Origin: RHKX01 sp963784885
GTDB taxonomy: Bacteria; Actinomycetota; Thermoleophilia; Solirubrobacterales; 70-9
Direction of reading: 5' to 3'
DNA length: 64,000 bases
Assembly: GCA_963784885.1 (NCBI GenBank)
Contig: CAWATA010000007.1
Coordinates: 62,001-126,000 of the forward strand
Shown piece after piece: positions 25,590 through 33,429 of the stretch (within the stretch, counting starts at the first letter, position 1; each line of letters opens with the position of its first letter). The notes under the pieces were generated by a model. That model ran no database searches, was not told where the DNA came from, and saw nothing but the letters and a program-made list of their open reading frames with translations. Both the position numbers and the translations under genes were made by a program.

Positions 25590-27125
25590 CTAGCGCAGCT
25601 GCCGCCGGAGGATCTTGCCCGAGGCCGACTTCGGGATCTCCTCGATCCGCTCGAGGATCCGGATCTTCTTCTGCGGCGAGACCTGCTCGGCGACATAGGC
25701 GAGGATCTCCTCGTCCGCGACCTCCTCGGAGCAGACGACGAACGCCTTCGGCAGCTCTCCGGCCTCCTCGTCGGGGACGCCGATCACCGCGCAGTCGGCG
25801 ACCGCCGGGTGGGTGATCAGGATCGCCTCGAGCTCGGCCGGAGGGACCTGGAAGCCCTTGTACTTGATCAGCTCCTTGAGCCGGTCGACGATCGCGAAGT
25901 ACCCGTCCTCGTCGACCTCGGCGACGTCGCCGGTGTGCAGCCACCCGTCCTCGTCGATCGTGTGCCGGGTCGCCTCCTCGTTGTTCAGGTATCCCACCAT
26001 CACCTGCGGGCCGCGGATCAGCAGCTCTCCGCGGGTGCCTTCCTCGCGGGTCTCGGGGTCGACGACCCGGGTCTCGGTCCCGGGCACGGGGAACCCGATC
26101 GTCCCGGGCTTGATCCGCTCGGGCTCGATCGGCGATACGTGGGTGACCGGGCTCGTCTCGGTCATCCCGTAGCCCTGGACGGTCGGCACACCGAGCCTCG
26201 ACGCGACCGCCTCCGAGAGCTCGGCACCGAGTGGCGCCGCGCCCGACATGACCACGCGCAGGCTCGAGAGGTCGGCTCCGTCGATCGCCGGATGCTTGGC
26301 GAGCGCGAGCGCGATCGGTGGGACCACGTTCGCGAGGGTGACCCCGTGTTCCTCGATCAGTGCCAGGAACTGATCGAGGTCGAAGCGCGGCATCGTCACG
26401 ATGGCTGCGCCCTTCCTCAGGCCGAGGTTCATGATCACCGTCTGCCCGTAGATGTGGAAGAAGGGCAGGACTCCGATCAGCACGTCGTCGGGACCGATCT
26501 CGAAGACCGTGTCGGTCTGGAGCACGTTCGCGATCAGGTTGCGATGGGTCAGCATCACGCCCTTCGGCAGGCCGGTCGTCCCGCTCGAGTAGGGGAGCGC
26601 GGCGAGATCGGTCGCCGGGTCGATCTCGATCTCCGGCGGCTCGAGTCCCTCGGCGAGCAGGTCGGAGAGGGTCGTCTCGCCGCCCTCGGCCGCGCCGACG
26701 ACGACGATGTCGGAGACGCCCGCGTGGCCGGCCGCCTTGCGGGCGGTCTCGAGGAACGGCTGGATCGTGAAGATCATCTTCGCGCCGGAGTCGGTGAGCT
26801 GGTGCCCGAGCTCGGATTCCGTGTAGAGCGGGTTCGCGGTCGTGTTCGTAGCGTTCGCGCGCAGGACTCCGTGAAAGACCACCGCGTACTCGGGGAGGTT
26901 CGGCATGTAGATCGCGACCACGTCGCCGCGGCCGATGCCCCGTGCCGCCAGCGCTCCGGCCAGCGCTTCGACCATCCCGGCGAACTCGGCGAACCCGATC
27001 GTCCGTCCGGTCGGGCCGTCGACGAGGGCCGGCCTGTCGCCGAACTCAGCCGCCCCGGCGAGCGTGAACGTCGCGAGGTCGATGTCCGGGATCTCGGGCG
27101 CTGGCGGGGTCTCGGGCACGGTCAA
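25590..27125 (-). CDS. Acyl-CoA synthetase, 4-coumarate--CoA ligase-like
   Basis: This 511-residue ANL-superfamily enzyme forms an acyl-adenylate and then a CoA thioester. The P-loop PYSSGTTGLPKGVMLTHRN, the A5-like YGMTETSPVTH, the hinge GWLHTGDVAEVDEDGYF with DRLKELIKYKGFQVPPAELE, and the C-terminal lysine in PKSASGKILRRQ are all intact. I take TTG at 27125 as start because AGGAGG lies eight bases before it; GTG at 27119 is the alternative. It probably activates an aromatic or medium-chain acid. The gene is divergent from the sulfur-stress locus. Confidence 0.88.
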   Translation of the reverse strand: MTVPETPPAPEIPDIDLATFTLAGAAEFGDRPALVDGPTGRTIGFAEFAGMVEALAGALAARGIGRGDVVAIYMPNLPEYAVVFHGVLRANATNTTANPLYTESELGHQLTDSGAKMIFTIQPFLETARKAAGHAGVSDIVVVGAAEGGETTLSDLLAEGLEPPEIEIDPATDLAALPYSSGTTGLPKGVMLTHRNLIANVLQTDTVFEIGPDDVLIGVLPFFHIYGQTVIMNLGLRKGAAIVTMPRFDLDQFLALIEEHGVTLANVVPPIALALAKHPAIDGADLSSLRVVMSGAAPLGAELSEAVASRLGVPTVQGYGMTETSPVTHVSPIEPERIKPGTIGFPVPGTETRVVDPETREEGTRGELLIRGPQVMVGYLNNEEATRHTIDEDGWLHTGDVAEVDEDGYFAIVDRLKELIKYKGFQVPPAELEAILITHPAVADCAVIGVPDEEAGELPKAFVVCSEEVADEEILAYVAEQVSPQKKIRILERIEEIPKSASGKILRRQLR

Positions 27126-27191
27126 GGGTCTCTCCTCCTCGGTGAAAGCTGGCGATACGAGACTAACCGGCTGCGGCCGCCGCGGTCTCGA

Positions 27192-27220
27192 TTGACAAGG
27201 GCGGCCCGGCCAGCTATAAC
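27192..27220 (+). promoter_or_regulatory. Sigma70-type promoter P1 of the sulfur-stress locus
   Basis: TTGACA (27192-27197), a 17-base spacer and TATAAC (27215-27220) are close to consensus, which stands out in this GC-rich sequence. The operator at 27219-27234 overlaps the -10 box and the expected start, so a bound repressor would block transcription. Confidence 0.8.
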
Positions 27221-27234
27221 AACTGCACTGTTGT
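27219..27234. promoter_or_regulatory. ArsR-type operator O1
   Basis: The 16-bp sequence ACAAC-TGCACT-GTTGT is an inverted repeat. It shares half-sites and spacing with O2 at 28149-28164. Its position over the P1 -10 box suggests repression, most likely by the ArsR protein encoded at 29372. Confidence 0.75.
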
Positions 27235-27293
27235 AGAGCGGTATGTACTCATCCCACCCCCGGATCGGAATCTCCGGAGAAGGAGAAAGCCCG

Positions 27294-27371
27294 ATGGCCA
27301 CATCCCCCTCACCGCGCCTCGTCGTACTCGGCTCGAGCTTCGCCGGGGCCCTCGACCCCGTCTCCATCTGA
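27294..27371 (+). pseudogene. N-terminal remnant of a FAD oxidoreductase (sulfide:quinone oxidoreductase-like)
   Basis: Behind a strong GAAGGAG ribosome site an ATG opens a 25-codon frame. It contains RLVVLGSSFAG, the first strand and glycine loop of a FAD/NAD(P) Rossmann fold as in sulfide:quinone oxidoreductases, and then ends at TGA. The rest of that gene is missing, which suggests a deletion that fused the first codons to the TauE gene. The stop lies eight bases before the GTG at 27379, which has little ribosome site of its own, so the remnant may now serve as a coupled leader peptide. Confidence 0.6.
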
Positions 27372-27378
27372 GACGGAA

Positions 27379-28140
27379 GTGGCCGTCGCGCTCCTCTTCG
27401 GACTGCTGATCGGGCTCAGCCTCGGCCTCGTCGGCGGCGGCGGGGCGGTCCTCGCACTGCCGGTCCTCGTCTACGCGGTCGGGCTCGGCGTCCACGAGGC
27501 GACGACCGTCAGCCTCGCGGTCGTCGCCGCCGGCGCCGCCACCGGAGCGGCCGGACAGATCAGGCGCGGAACCGTCTGCTGGAGCTCGGCCGGCTGGTTC
27601 GCCGCCGCCGCGATGGCGGGCAGCGTCGTCGGCACGGCGCTCAACCAGGCGTTGGGCGGCGACGTGCTTCTGATCCTCTTCAGCATCGTCATGGTCCTCG
27701 CGGCCCGGGCCACCTGGCAGCGCGCCGGATCCGCCGCGGTCGAGGCCGGTGGATGCCCCGAGGCACGCGCGCGGGTGCTCGTTCCCTTCGGGATGTTCGT
27801 CGGTGCGCTGACCGGCCTGGTCGGGGTGGGGGGCGGATTCGTGGTCGTTCCAGCGCTGGCGATCGGCCTCAGCTTCGGCATGCGGGAGGCGATGGCGACC
27901 TCGATGGTGATCGTCGCCATCGTGTCGGCCTGCGCTCTCGCGGCGCACCTGCTAGCCGGCAGCACGCTCGACCTGCCGGTCGCCGTCGCGATGGGAGCGG
28001 CGACGGTCGTCGGCGCGCTGATCGGCCCACACCTCGCCGACCGGATCTCGACCCGGTCGCTCGGTCGCGGCTTCGCGGTGCTCGTGGTCGCGGTCTCGGT
28101 CGGGGTCGTCGGCGCCGTCGCAGCCGGGGTCGCCGTCTGA
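27379..28140 (+). CDS. TauE/SafE-family sulfite/thiosulfate exporter
   Basis: This 253-residue polytopic membrane protein (about eight helices) has the twin TauE/SafE half-motifs: GLVGGGGAVLALPVLVY in the first half and GLVGVGGGFVVVPALAI in the second. The family moves sulfite, thiosulfate or sulfoacetate across the membrane. The GTG start follows the 25-codon remnant closely, so translation is probably coupled. P1/O1 upstream and the persulfide dioxygenase downstream argue that it exports sulfite made during sulfide or persulfide detoxification. Confidence 0.87.
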   Translation: MAVALLFGLLIGLSLGLVGGGGAVLALPVLVYAVGLGVHEATTVSLAVVAAGAATGAAGQIRRGTVCWSSAGWFAAAAMAGSVVGTALNQALGGDVLLILFSIVMVLAARATWQRAGSAAVEAGGCPEARARVLVPFGMFVGALTGLVGVGGGFVVVPALAIGLSFGMREAMATSMVIVAIVSACALAAHLLAGSTLDLPVAVAMGAATVVGALIGPHLADRISTRSLGRGFAVLVVAVSVGVVGAVAAGVAV

Positions 28141-28145
28141 TGGCA

Positions 28146-28174
28146 TTGACAACTACACAGTTGTGCAGTAGGCT
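28146..28174 (+). promoter_or_regulatory. Sigma70-type promoter P2 before the rhodanese-MBL gene
   Basis: TTGACA (28146-28151), a 17-base spacer and TAGGCT (28169-28174) form a promoter in the short gap after the TauE gene. The operator O2 covers the end of the -35 box and most of the spacer. Confidence 0.72.
28149..28164. promoter_or_regulatory. ArsR-type operator O2
   Basis: ACAACT-ACAC-AGTTGT is a perfect 16-bp palindrome. It shares the outer ACAAC/GTTGT half-sites and spacing of O1, and is placed inside P2. Two matching sites in one locus that also encodes an ArsR protein make a local regulon likely. Confidence 0.78.
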
Positions 28175-28216
28175 AACGACCACAGCTTCCACCGACCCGA
28201 TGGAGATTGCCCTGCG

Positions 28217-29335
28217 ATGAACGCGACGAGCACCCGAGAACTTCAGATCACCGGCAAGGAACTCGCCGACCGCCTCGCTGCGGGCGAGCCGATGACGATC
28301 CTCGACGTCCGTGAGGACGCCGACTGGGCGATCGAAGCGCCGAGCGCCAAGCACCTACACGTGCCGGCTGCCGAGCTGCTGGCCGGCACGGCGCGGGTCG
28401 ATGGTCTCATCGGCGAAGTGGCCGTCGTCTGCAACCGCGGCCTGACCGCAGTCCCCGTCGCCGAGGCCCTCCGCGCCGACGGCGTCCACGCCTCCGTCGT
28501 CGCGGGCGGCATGCGGGGCTGGATCGACACGCTTCAGAACCGCGAGGTCGATCTCGACCTGGCCGGCGCTTCGATCGTGCAGGTCCAGCGGCCCGGTCGC
28601 GGCTGCCTCTCCTACGTCCTCATCAGCGAAGGTGAGGCGCTCGTCGTCGACCCGGCTCCGGATGCCGAGCACTACCTCCGTCTCGCGGCCGATGCCGGAG
28701 CGCGGATCACCGAGGTCGTCGACACTCACGTTCACGCCGACCATCTCTCCGGGGCCCGCGCACTCGCCGCGAGGTCCGGTGCCACCCTGCGCCTCCCGGA
28801 GCCCGCGCTCGAGCGGGGGCTCGAGTACGAGGCCGAGGTCCGCCCGCTCGCCGACGGCGACGAGATCCGCATCGGCTCCGCCGACGTCCGAGCGATCGCG
28901 CTGCCCGGTCATACGACGGACATGACGGGCCTGTTGATCGCCGGCCGCGCGCTCGTCTCCGGCGACTCGCTGTTCGCCGACGGCATCGCCCGCCCCGACC
29001 TTCAGCGCGGGGACGAAGCCGGCGCCCGGGCGATGGCGCGCCGACTCCACGAGACCCTCCACGAGCGGGTGCTGACCCTCGGCCCCGACGTCGTGCTGCT
29101 TCCCGGGCATACGCATCCCGGCGTCAACGACGGAGCGGTGGCGCCGACGATCGGCGAAGTCCGCGCCCGTGTGGAGGAGCTGGAGATCGCGAACCCGGAC
29201 GAGTTCGCCGAGGTCCTGCTCGCCGCGATGCCTCCCCGCCCGGCCAACTACGAGACCGTGATCGCGGTCAACTCCGGCCGGCACGACTTCGACCTCGAGC
29301 TGGAGACGGGCGGCAACAGCTGCTCGACCCGCTGA
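28217..29335 (+). CDS. Rhodanese / ETHE1-like persulfide dioxygenase fusion
   Basis: This 372-residue cytosolic protein has an N-terminal rhodanese domain (about 10-108; ILDVREDADW, active loop VVCNRGLTAVPVAEAL with its cysteine) and a C-terminal metallo-beta-lactamase fold. The latter has GCLSYVLISEGEALVVDP, the metal motif DTHVHADHLSG, LPGHTTDMTG, SGDSLFADGIARPDL and LLPGHTHPG. The second part matches ETHE1-type enzymes that oxidise glutathione or other persulfides to sulfite. The rhodanese part would move sulfane sulfur. Characterised CstB-type fusions place the rhodanese at the C-terminal side, so this domain order is reversed. Confidence 0.85.
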   Translation: MNATSTRELQITGKELADRLAAGEPMTILDVREDADWAIEAPSAKHLHVPAAELLAGTARVDGLIGEVAVVCNRGLTAVPVAEALRADGVHASVVAGGMRGWIDTLQNREVDLDLAGASIVQVQRPGRGCLSYVLISEGEALVVDPAPDAEHYLRLAADAGARITEVVDTHVHADHLSGARALAARSGATLRLPEPALERGLEYEAEVRPLADGDEIRIGSADVRAIALPGHTTDMTGLLIAGRALVSGDSLFADGIARPDLQRGDEAGARAMARRLHETLHERVLTLGPDVVLLPGHTHPGVNDGAVAPTIGEVRARVEELEIANPDEFAEVLLAAMPPRPANYETVIAVNSGRHDFDLELETGGNSCSTR

Positions 29336-29371
29336 CCCCGCCCCCGACACCCGGAAACCGGAGTGAGAACT

Positions 29372-29710
29372 ATGGAACTACCCAGACCGATTCCCATGGA
29401 CCTCGCCGAGATGATCGCCGCGCGGATGCGCGTGATCGGCGATCCCAACCGGATCCGCATCCTCGACCAGCTGCGCGACGGCGAACTCACCGTCACCGAG
29501 ATCACCGAGCGCCTGGGTACGAGCCAGCAGAACGCCTCCAAGCACCTCGGGATCCTGCTTCGCGACGGCATCGTCAGTCGTCGCAAGGAGGGTACGAGCT
29601 CGCTGTACCGGGTCGCTGACGAGGGCGTCTTCGCCCTCTGCGAGCAGGTCTGCGGCGGAATCCAGAGTCAGCTCAACGAGCTGACCGATCTGGTGGAGGG
29701 ACGTCGATGA
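29372..29710 (+). CDS. ArsR-family transcriptional repressor (thiol-sensor candidate)
   Basis: This 112-residue winged-helix protein has ARMRVIGDPNRIRILDQL, the recognition helix TERLGTSQQNASKHLGILLRD split over two helices, and the wing VSRRKEGTSSLYRVAD. The only two cysteines are in the C-terminal helix, in LCEQVCGG (a C-x3-C pair). I prefer ATG 29372, with GGAG eight bases upstream, over GTG 29363. The ATGA overlap with the next gene makes it cotranscribed. It is the obvious candidate to bind O1 and O2 and release on persulfide or a soft metal. Confidence 0.85.
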   Translation: MELPRPIPMDLAEMIAARMRVIGDPNRIRILDQLRDGELTVTEITERLGTSQQNASKHLGILLRDGIVSRRKEGTSSLYRVADEGVFALCEQVCGGIQSQLNELTDLVEGRR

Positions 29711-29952
29711 GCCCCGCCGCCTGCAACACCGCCCGCGAGGGCACCCGTTGGCCGCTCGAGCGCGTCCTCTTCGCGATCGCCGGGACGGTGGTCCTGATCT
29801 CCGCCGCACTGGCGGCGCTCGTCAGCCCCTGGTTCCTGCTTCTCACTGCGTTCGTCGGAATCAACCAATGGCTCTTCGTTCTCGTCGGCGACTGCCCGAT
29901 GTCGCTGGTGCTCACCCGCCTCTTCCGCCTGCAGAGGACGGCCACCCGATGA
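29707..29952 (+). CDS. DUF2892 (YgaP-type transmembrane domain) protein
   Basis: This 81-residue protein has two membrane helices in the pattern LERVLFAIAGTVVLISAALA and SPWFLLLTAFVGINQWLF, followed by GDCPMSLVL. This matches the YgaP-like transmembrane domain, which in other bacteria is fused to or encoded beside rhodaneses. The gene overlaps both neighbours by four bases (ATGA on each side), so it is part of the ArsR operon. The conserved cysteine after the second helix could handle sulfane sulfur; that is inference. Confidence 0.78.
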   Translation: MSPAACNTAREGTRWPLERVLFAIAGTVVLISAALAALVSPWFLLLTAFVGINQWLFVLVGDCPMSLVLTRLFRLQRTATR

Positions 29953-32114
29953 GCCCGACGACCGAAGCCGCGACCCCCGAGGTCCCGGATCACCCTCCCG
30001 TGCCGCCGCGCGCCGTCGGCCCGATCGGCCGCCTCGGCCGCTGGGCGTCGACCCACGCCGGCATCGTCTTCGCCGCCTGGGCCGTCCTCGCGGTCGGCCT
30101 CGGGTTCTTCGCCCCGCGGGTCGAGCACGCCCTCTCGGGGGCCGGCTGGCAGGCCAACGGCTCCGAGTCGGTCGAGGTCCGCGATCTCGTCCAGAGTGAG
30201 TTCGGCGGTCTCAACAGCACCGGGTTGATGGTCGTTGTGCACAGCCCCGAGCAGACGGTGAGCTCACCCGCCTTCCGGCGGACGGTCCGCGACGTGACCG
30301 CTGAGCTCGAGGCCGACGATCGGATCTCGACGGTCGCGCAGCCCGCCGCGGGCTCGACCGTGAGCGCCGACGGCCACACCGCGATCATCATGGGCGGCGC
30401 CGCCGCCGACAGCAACGAGATGGTCCGGGCAGCCGACGACCTCAAGGGACCGATCACCGAGCTCGGCACCGCCGACGTCCAGGTCGCCGTCACCGGCGCC
30501 TCGGGAATGTGGTCGGACTTCAACACGGCCAACCGTGAGGCGATGATGAAGTCGGAGATGATCAGCTGGCCGGTGACGCTGGCGATCCTCGTTCTCGCTT
30601 TCGGCTCGCTGGTCGCGGCCGGGCTGCCGCTGCTGCTGACGATCCTCGGCCTCGTGGCTTCGGCCGGTTCGCTCTACCTGCTGACCGAGCTGACGCCGAT
30701 CTCGATCTGGGCGATGAACTTCGCGCTGATGTTCGCGCTCGCGCTCGGGATCGACTACGCGCTGTTCATCGTCTACCGGTTCCGCGGTGCGCTGTTCGGC
30801 TCCCACGAGGAGCCGGGCGAGGCCGTCGCCGAGACCATGGACACCGCCGGCAAGGCGGTTCTCTTCAGCGGTGTCACCGTCCTGATCTCGCTCAGCGCGG
30901 TGATGCTGGTGGACAGCCCCGCCTTCCGCTCGATGGCGGTCGGCATCATGCTCTCGGTCATCTTCGTCCTCGCGGCGACGCTGACCCTGCTGCCGGCCGT
31001 TCTCGGCAGGCTCGGCTCGAGGGTCGACAAGCTGGCCCTCCCATGGGTCCACTCGGGCGAGCATCGCTCACCGCGCTTCGCCGCCTGGGGCGAGTGGCTC
31101 TGGCGGCATCCGTGGGCGCCGGGAATCGGCACCGTCGCGGTGCTCCTGGCGCTCGCCGTGCCGGTGCTCTCGCTCGACACCGGTATGCCGTCGATCAAGG
31201 TCGTGCCAGAAGGCGACACGAGCCGCCAGGGGTATGAGCTGGTCCAGCAGGAGTTCGGGCCCGGCGCGCCCGGCGCGCTTCAGGTCGTCGCCCCCGCGGC
31301 GAGCGCCGAGGCGGTCGCCGAACGGATCGCCGCCGATCCCGGCATCGCCCAGGTGACGCCCCCGCAGCCGGGAGCGTCGGGCGACGTCGCCCTGATACAG
31401 GCGGTTCCGGCGGTCGACCCGTCCTCGAGCGAGCTCGGGTCGACCATCGACCGGCTTCGCGGCGACCTGCCCGCCGCCGTCGCCGTCGGTGGCGCCGTCG
31501 CCGAGAATCACGATCTCGAGGCGGAGCTGGCGGCGAAGACCCCGCTGGTCATCGGCGTGGTCCTCGGCCTCGGCTTCCTGCTCCTGCTGGTCGCGCTGCA
31601 GGCGCCGCTGATCGCCGCCCTCGGCGTGGTCACGAACCTGCTTGCGACCGGAGCGGCGTTCGGCGTCGCGCAGCTGATCTTCCAGGAGGGTCATGCCTCC
31701 GGCCTGCTCGGCTTCGAGCCGCAGGGGTTCCTCGATGCCTGGGGACCCGTGTTCTTCTTCGCGATGATCTTCGCGATCAGCATGGACTACACGGTGTTCC
31801 TGCTGTCGAGTGCGAAGGAGCACTGGGATCGGACCCACGACCCGCGCGATGCGATGGTCGGCGGGCTCGCCCACTCCGGCCGGGTGATCTTCGCTGCCGG
31901 CGCGGTGATGGTCGCGGTGTTCTTCACCTTCGCCCTCTCAGGGCCGCTCCCGCCGAAGGAGATGGGGATCATCCTCGGAATCGCGGTGCTTCTGGACGCG
32001 CTGCTCGTTCGCCTGCTGCTCGTCCCGGTGCTGCTGCGGCTCACCGGCCGGGCCGCCTGGTGGCTGCCCCGGTGGCTGGACCGGATCCTCCCCGACGTCC
32101 GCTTCGGTCACTGA
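29949..32114 (+). CDS. MMPL/RND-family membrane transporter
   Basis: This 721-residue protein starts at ATG 29949 in an ATGA overlap. It has the MMPL layout: one helix near residue 40, a large outer domain, six helices (about 200-380, with LALGIDYALFIVYRFRGAL), a second helix plus outer domain, and a final block of helices containing FFFAMIFAISMDYTVFLLSSAKEHW. The two G/S-x-DY(A/T) helices carry the proton-relay aspartates, so the protein should be active. MMPL proteins export lipids, drugs or metals. Its place in the sulfur-stress operon suggests removal of a toxic product or membrane repair. Confidence 0.87.
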   Translation: MSPTTEAATPEVPDHPPVPPRAVGPIGRLGRWASTHAGIVFAAWAVLAVGLGFFAPRVEHALSGAGWQANGSESVEVRDLVQSEFGGLNSTGLMVVVHSPEQTVSSPAFRRTVRDVTAELEADDRISTVAQPAAGSTVSADGHTAIIMGGAAADSNEMVRAADDLKGPITELGTADVQVAVTGASGMWSDFNTANREAMMKSEMISWPVTLAILVLAFGSLVAAGLPLLLTILGLVASAGSLYLLTELTPISIWAMNFALMFALALGIDYALFIVYRFRGALFGSHEEPGEAVAETMDTAGKAVLFSGVTVLISLSAVMLVDSPAFRSMAVGIMLSVIFVLAATLTLLPAVLGRLGSRVDKLALPWVHSGEHRSPRFAAWGEWLWRHPWAPGIGTVAVLLALAVPVLSLDTGMPSIKVVPEGDTSRQGYELVQQEFGPGAPGALQVVAPAASAEAVAERIAADPGIAQVTPPQPGASGDVALIQAVPAVDPSSSELGSTIDRLRGDLPAAVAVGGAVAENHDLEAELAAKTPLVIGVVLGLGFLLLLVALQAPLIAALGVVTNLLATGAAFGVAQLIFQEGHASGLLGFEPQGFLDAWGPVFFFAMIFAISMDYTVFLLSSAKEHWDRTHDPRDAMVGGLAHSGRVIFAAGAVMVAVFFTFALSGPLPPKEMGIILGIAVLLDALLVRLLLVPVLLRLTGRAAWWLPRWLDRILPDVRFGH

Positions 32115-32228
32115 CCGGCGGGCGGGCCCGGCTCGGACCCGCCAGGGCCGGCCGGGCCGGTGGTGGAGAGGAGGCTCCTGCCGCCCGCCGCTGAGCCCGA
32201 TCGGCGGCGCAGCGGATACGGTCTCGGC

Positions 32229-33092
32229 ATGGCGCAGCGGTTCCCTGTCAGAGGCAAGGTCGCGATCGTGACCGGCGCCGCGCGGGGAATCGGCCTCGCG
32301 ACCGCGACGGAGCTGTCGAGACGCGGCGCCTCGGTCGCGATCGTGGACCTCGACCCCGACGCCGCGGCGAACGCCGCCGAGTCGCTGTCGGGCCCCGCGC
32401 TCGGGCTGGCGGCCGACGTCACCGACCGCGGTGCGATGCAGCGGGTCGTCGCCGAGACCGTCGAGCGGTTCGGCGGCGTCGACGTCGTCGTCGCCAACGC
32501 CGGGATCGCCTCCCGCGGTGCCACCTTCAGGGCGATGTCGGGTGAGACCTTCGACCGGGTCCTCGAGGTGAACCTGAACGGCGTTCACCGGACGGTCGCC
32601 GCCGCCCTTCCGGAGATCGTCGCCCGGCGCGGCCACGTCGTCGTCATCTCCTCGGTCTACGCGTTCATCAACGGAGTCGGCGCGACGCCCTACGCGATGT
32701 CGAAGGCCGGCGTCGAGCAGTTCGGCCGGGCCCTCCGGGTCGAGCTCGCTTCGCACGGAGCGGGCGCGAGCGTCGCCTACTTCGGCTTCATCGACACGCC
32801 GATGGTCCACCAGGCGCTCGACGACGATCCGCTCGGCAACCGGCTCAAGGAGTCCCAGCCGGCCTTCCTGCTCAAGCGCCTGCAGCCGGCCGAGGCGGGG
32901 CGGGCGATCGTCTCCGGCATCGAGCGGCGGGCGCCGCGGATCATCAGGCCGCGTCGCTGGGCCGTCTTCTCGGCGCTTCGCGGCCTCGTCAACCCGCTGC
33001 TCGACCGGGCCATGGCTCGCGAGGGCGAGCTTCAGGCGATCACCCGCGAACTCGATGGTCGCGGCGATGAGGAGCAGCCGACGACGGCTTAA
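32229..33092 (+). CDS. Short-chain dehydrogenase/reductase
   Basis: From ATG at 32229 (287 aa) the protein is a classical SDR: VAIVTGAARGIGLATATEL (TGxxxGxG), DLDPDA at the end of strand 2 (acidic, favouring NAD), VVANAGIASRG (NAG), VVISSVYAFINGVGATPYAM with the following SK (Ser, Tyr and Lys of the catalytic set). A C-terminal extension of about 40 residues ends in a charged tail. The substrate is unknown. Its TAA stop shares bases with the stop of the acylphosphatase gene on the other strand. Confidence 0.88.
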   Translation: MAQRFPVRGKVAIVTGAARGIGLATATELSRRGASVAIVDLDPDAAANAAESLSGPALGLAADVTDRGAMQRVVAETVERFGGVDVVVANAGIASRGATFRAMSGETFDRVLEVNLNGVHRTVAAALPEIVARRGHVVVISSVYAFINGVGATPYAMSKAGVEQFGRALRVELASHGAGASVAYFGFIDTPMVHQALDDDPLGNRLKESQPAFLLKRLQPAEAGRAIVSGIERRAPRIIRPRRWAVFSALRGLVNPLLDRAMAREGELQAITRELDGRGDEEQPTTA

Positions 33093-33364
33093 CCCGTCGC
33101 GAAGCCGTCGAGTCCCTCGACTGGAGCGTCGTCGGCCTCGACCCGCTCGACCACGGCTCGCTCGGGACCGACGCCGCAGTCGGCCTCAACCGCCGCGACC
33201 GACCGCGGCTCTCCCTCGAGGTGGACGCGGACCGTCCCGTCGGTCGCGTTCACGGCGCGGCCGGCGACCTCGTGCCGGGCGGCGGAGTCGCTGACGAATG
33301 CTCGGAAGAAGACGCCCTGGACGCGTCCGTGGACGATCAGGTCGCGTGCGATCCGCTCAGCCAT
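33089..33364 (-). CDS. Acylphosphatase
   Basis: From ATG at 33364 the 91-residue protein has the acylphosphatase signature: HGRVQGVFFRAFVSDSAARH, with the phosphate-binding arginine in GVFFR, and GRAVNATDGTVRVHLEG, with the catalytic asparagine. It hydrolyses acyl phosphates and is of normal small size. The stop codon overlaps that of the SDR gene on the opposite strand (TTAA shared). A second, degenerate acylphosphatase domain is found at 35044. Confidence 0.88.
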   Translation of the reverse strand: MAERIARDLIVHGRVQGVFFRAFVSDSAARHEVAGRAVNATDGTVRVHLEGEPRSVAAVEADCGVGPERAVVERVEADDAPVEGLDGFATG

Positions 33365-33397
33365 GCGGGCATCAAACCGTGTTCGCGGGCTTGACAT

Positions 33398-33413
33398 GTG
33401 ACCAAGTGGTCAC
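33398..33413. promoter_or_regulatory. 16-bp palindrome GTGACC-AAGT-GGTCAC
   Basis: A perfect 6-bp inverted repeat lies between the divergent acylphosphatase and NTF2-like genes, two bases after a TTGACA (33391-33396). It looks like a TetR- or GntR-type operator, but no adjacent regulator gene is present and no good -10 follows at 17 bases. Confidence 0.4.
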
Positions 33414-33429
33414 CTGAGGGGACCCTGGG

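Noticed and set aside
29372..29710. Reading the ArsR protein as an orthologue of BigR or SqrR.
   Set aside because: The alpha-2 cysteine required by those sensors is not present, so only the general ArsR family is claimed.
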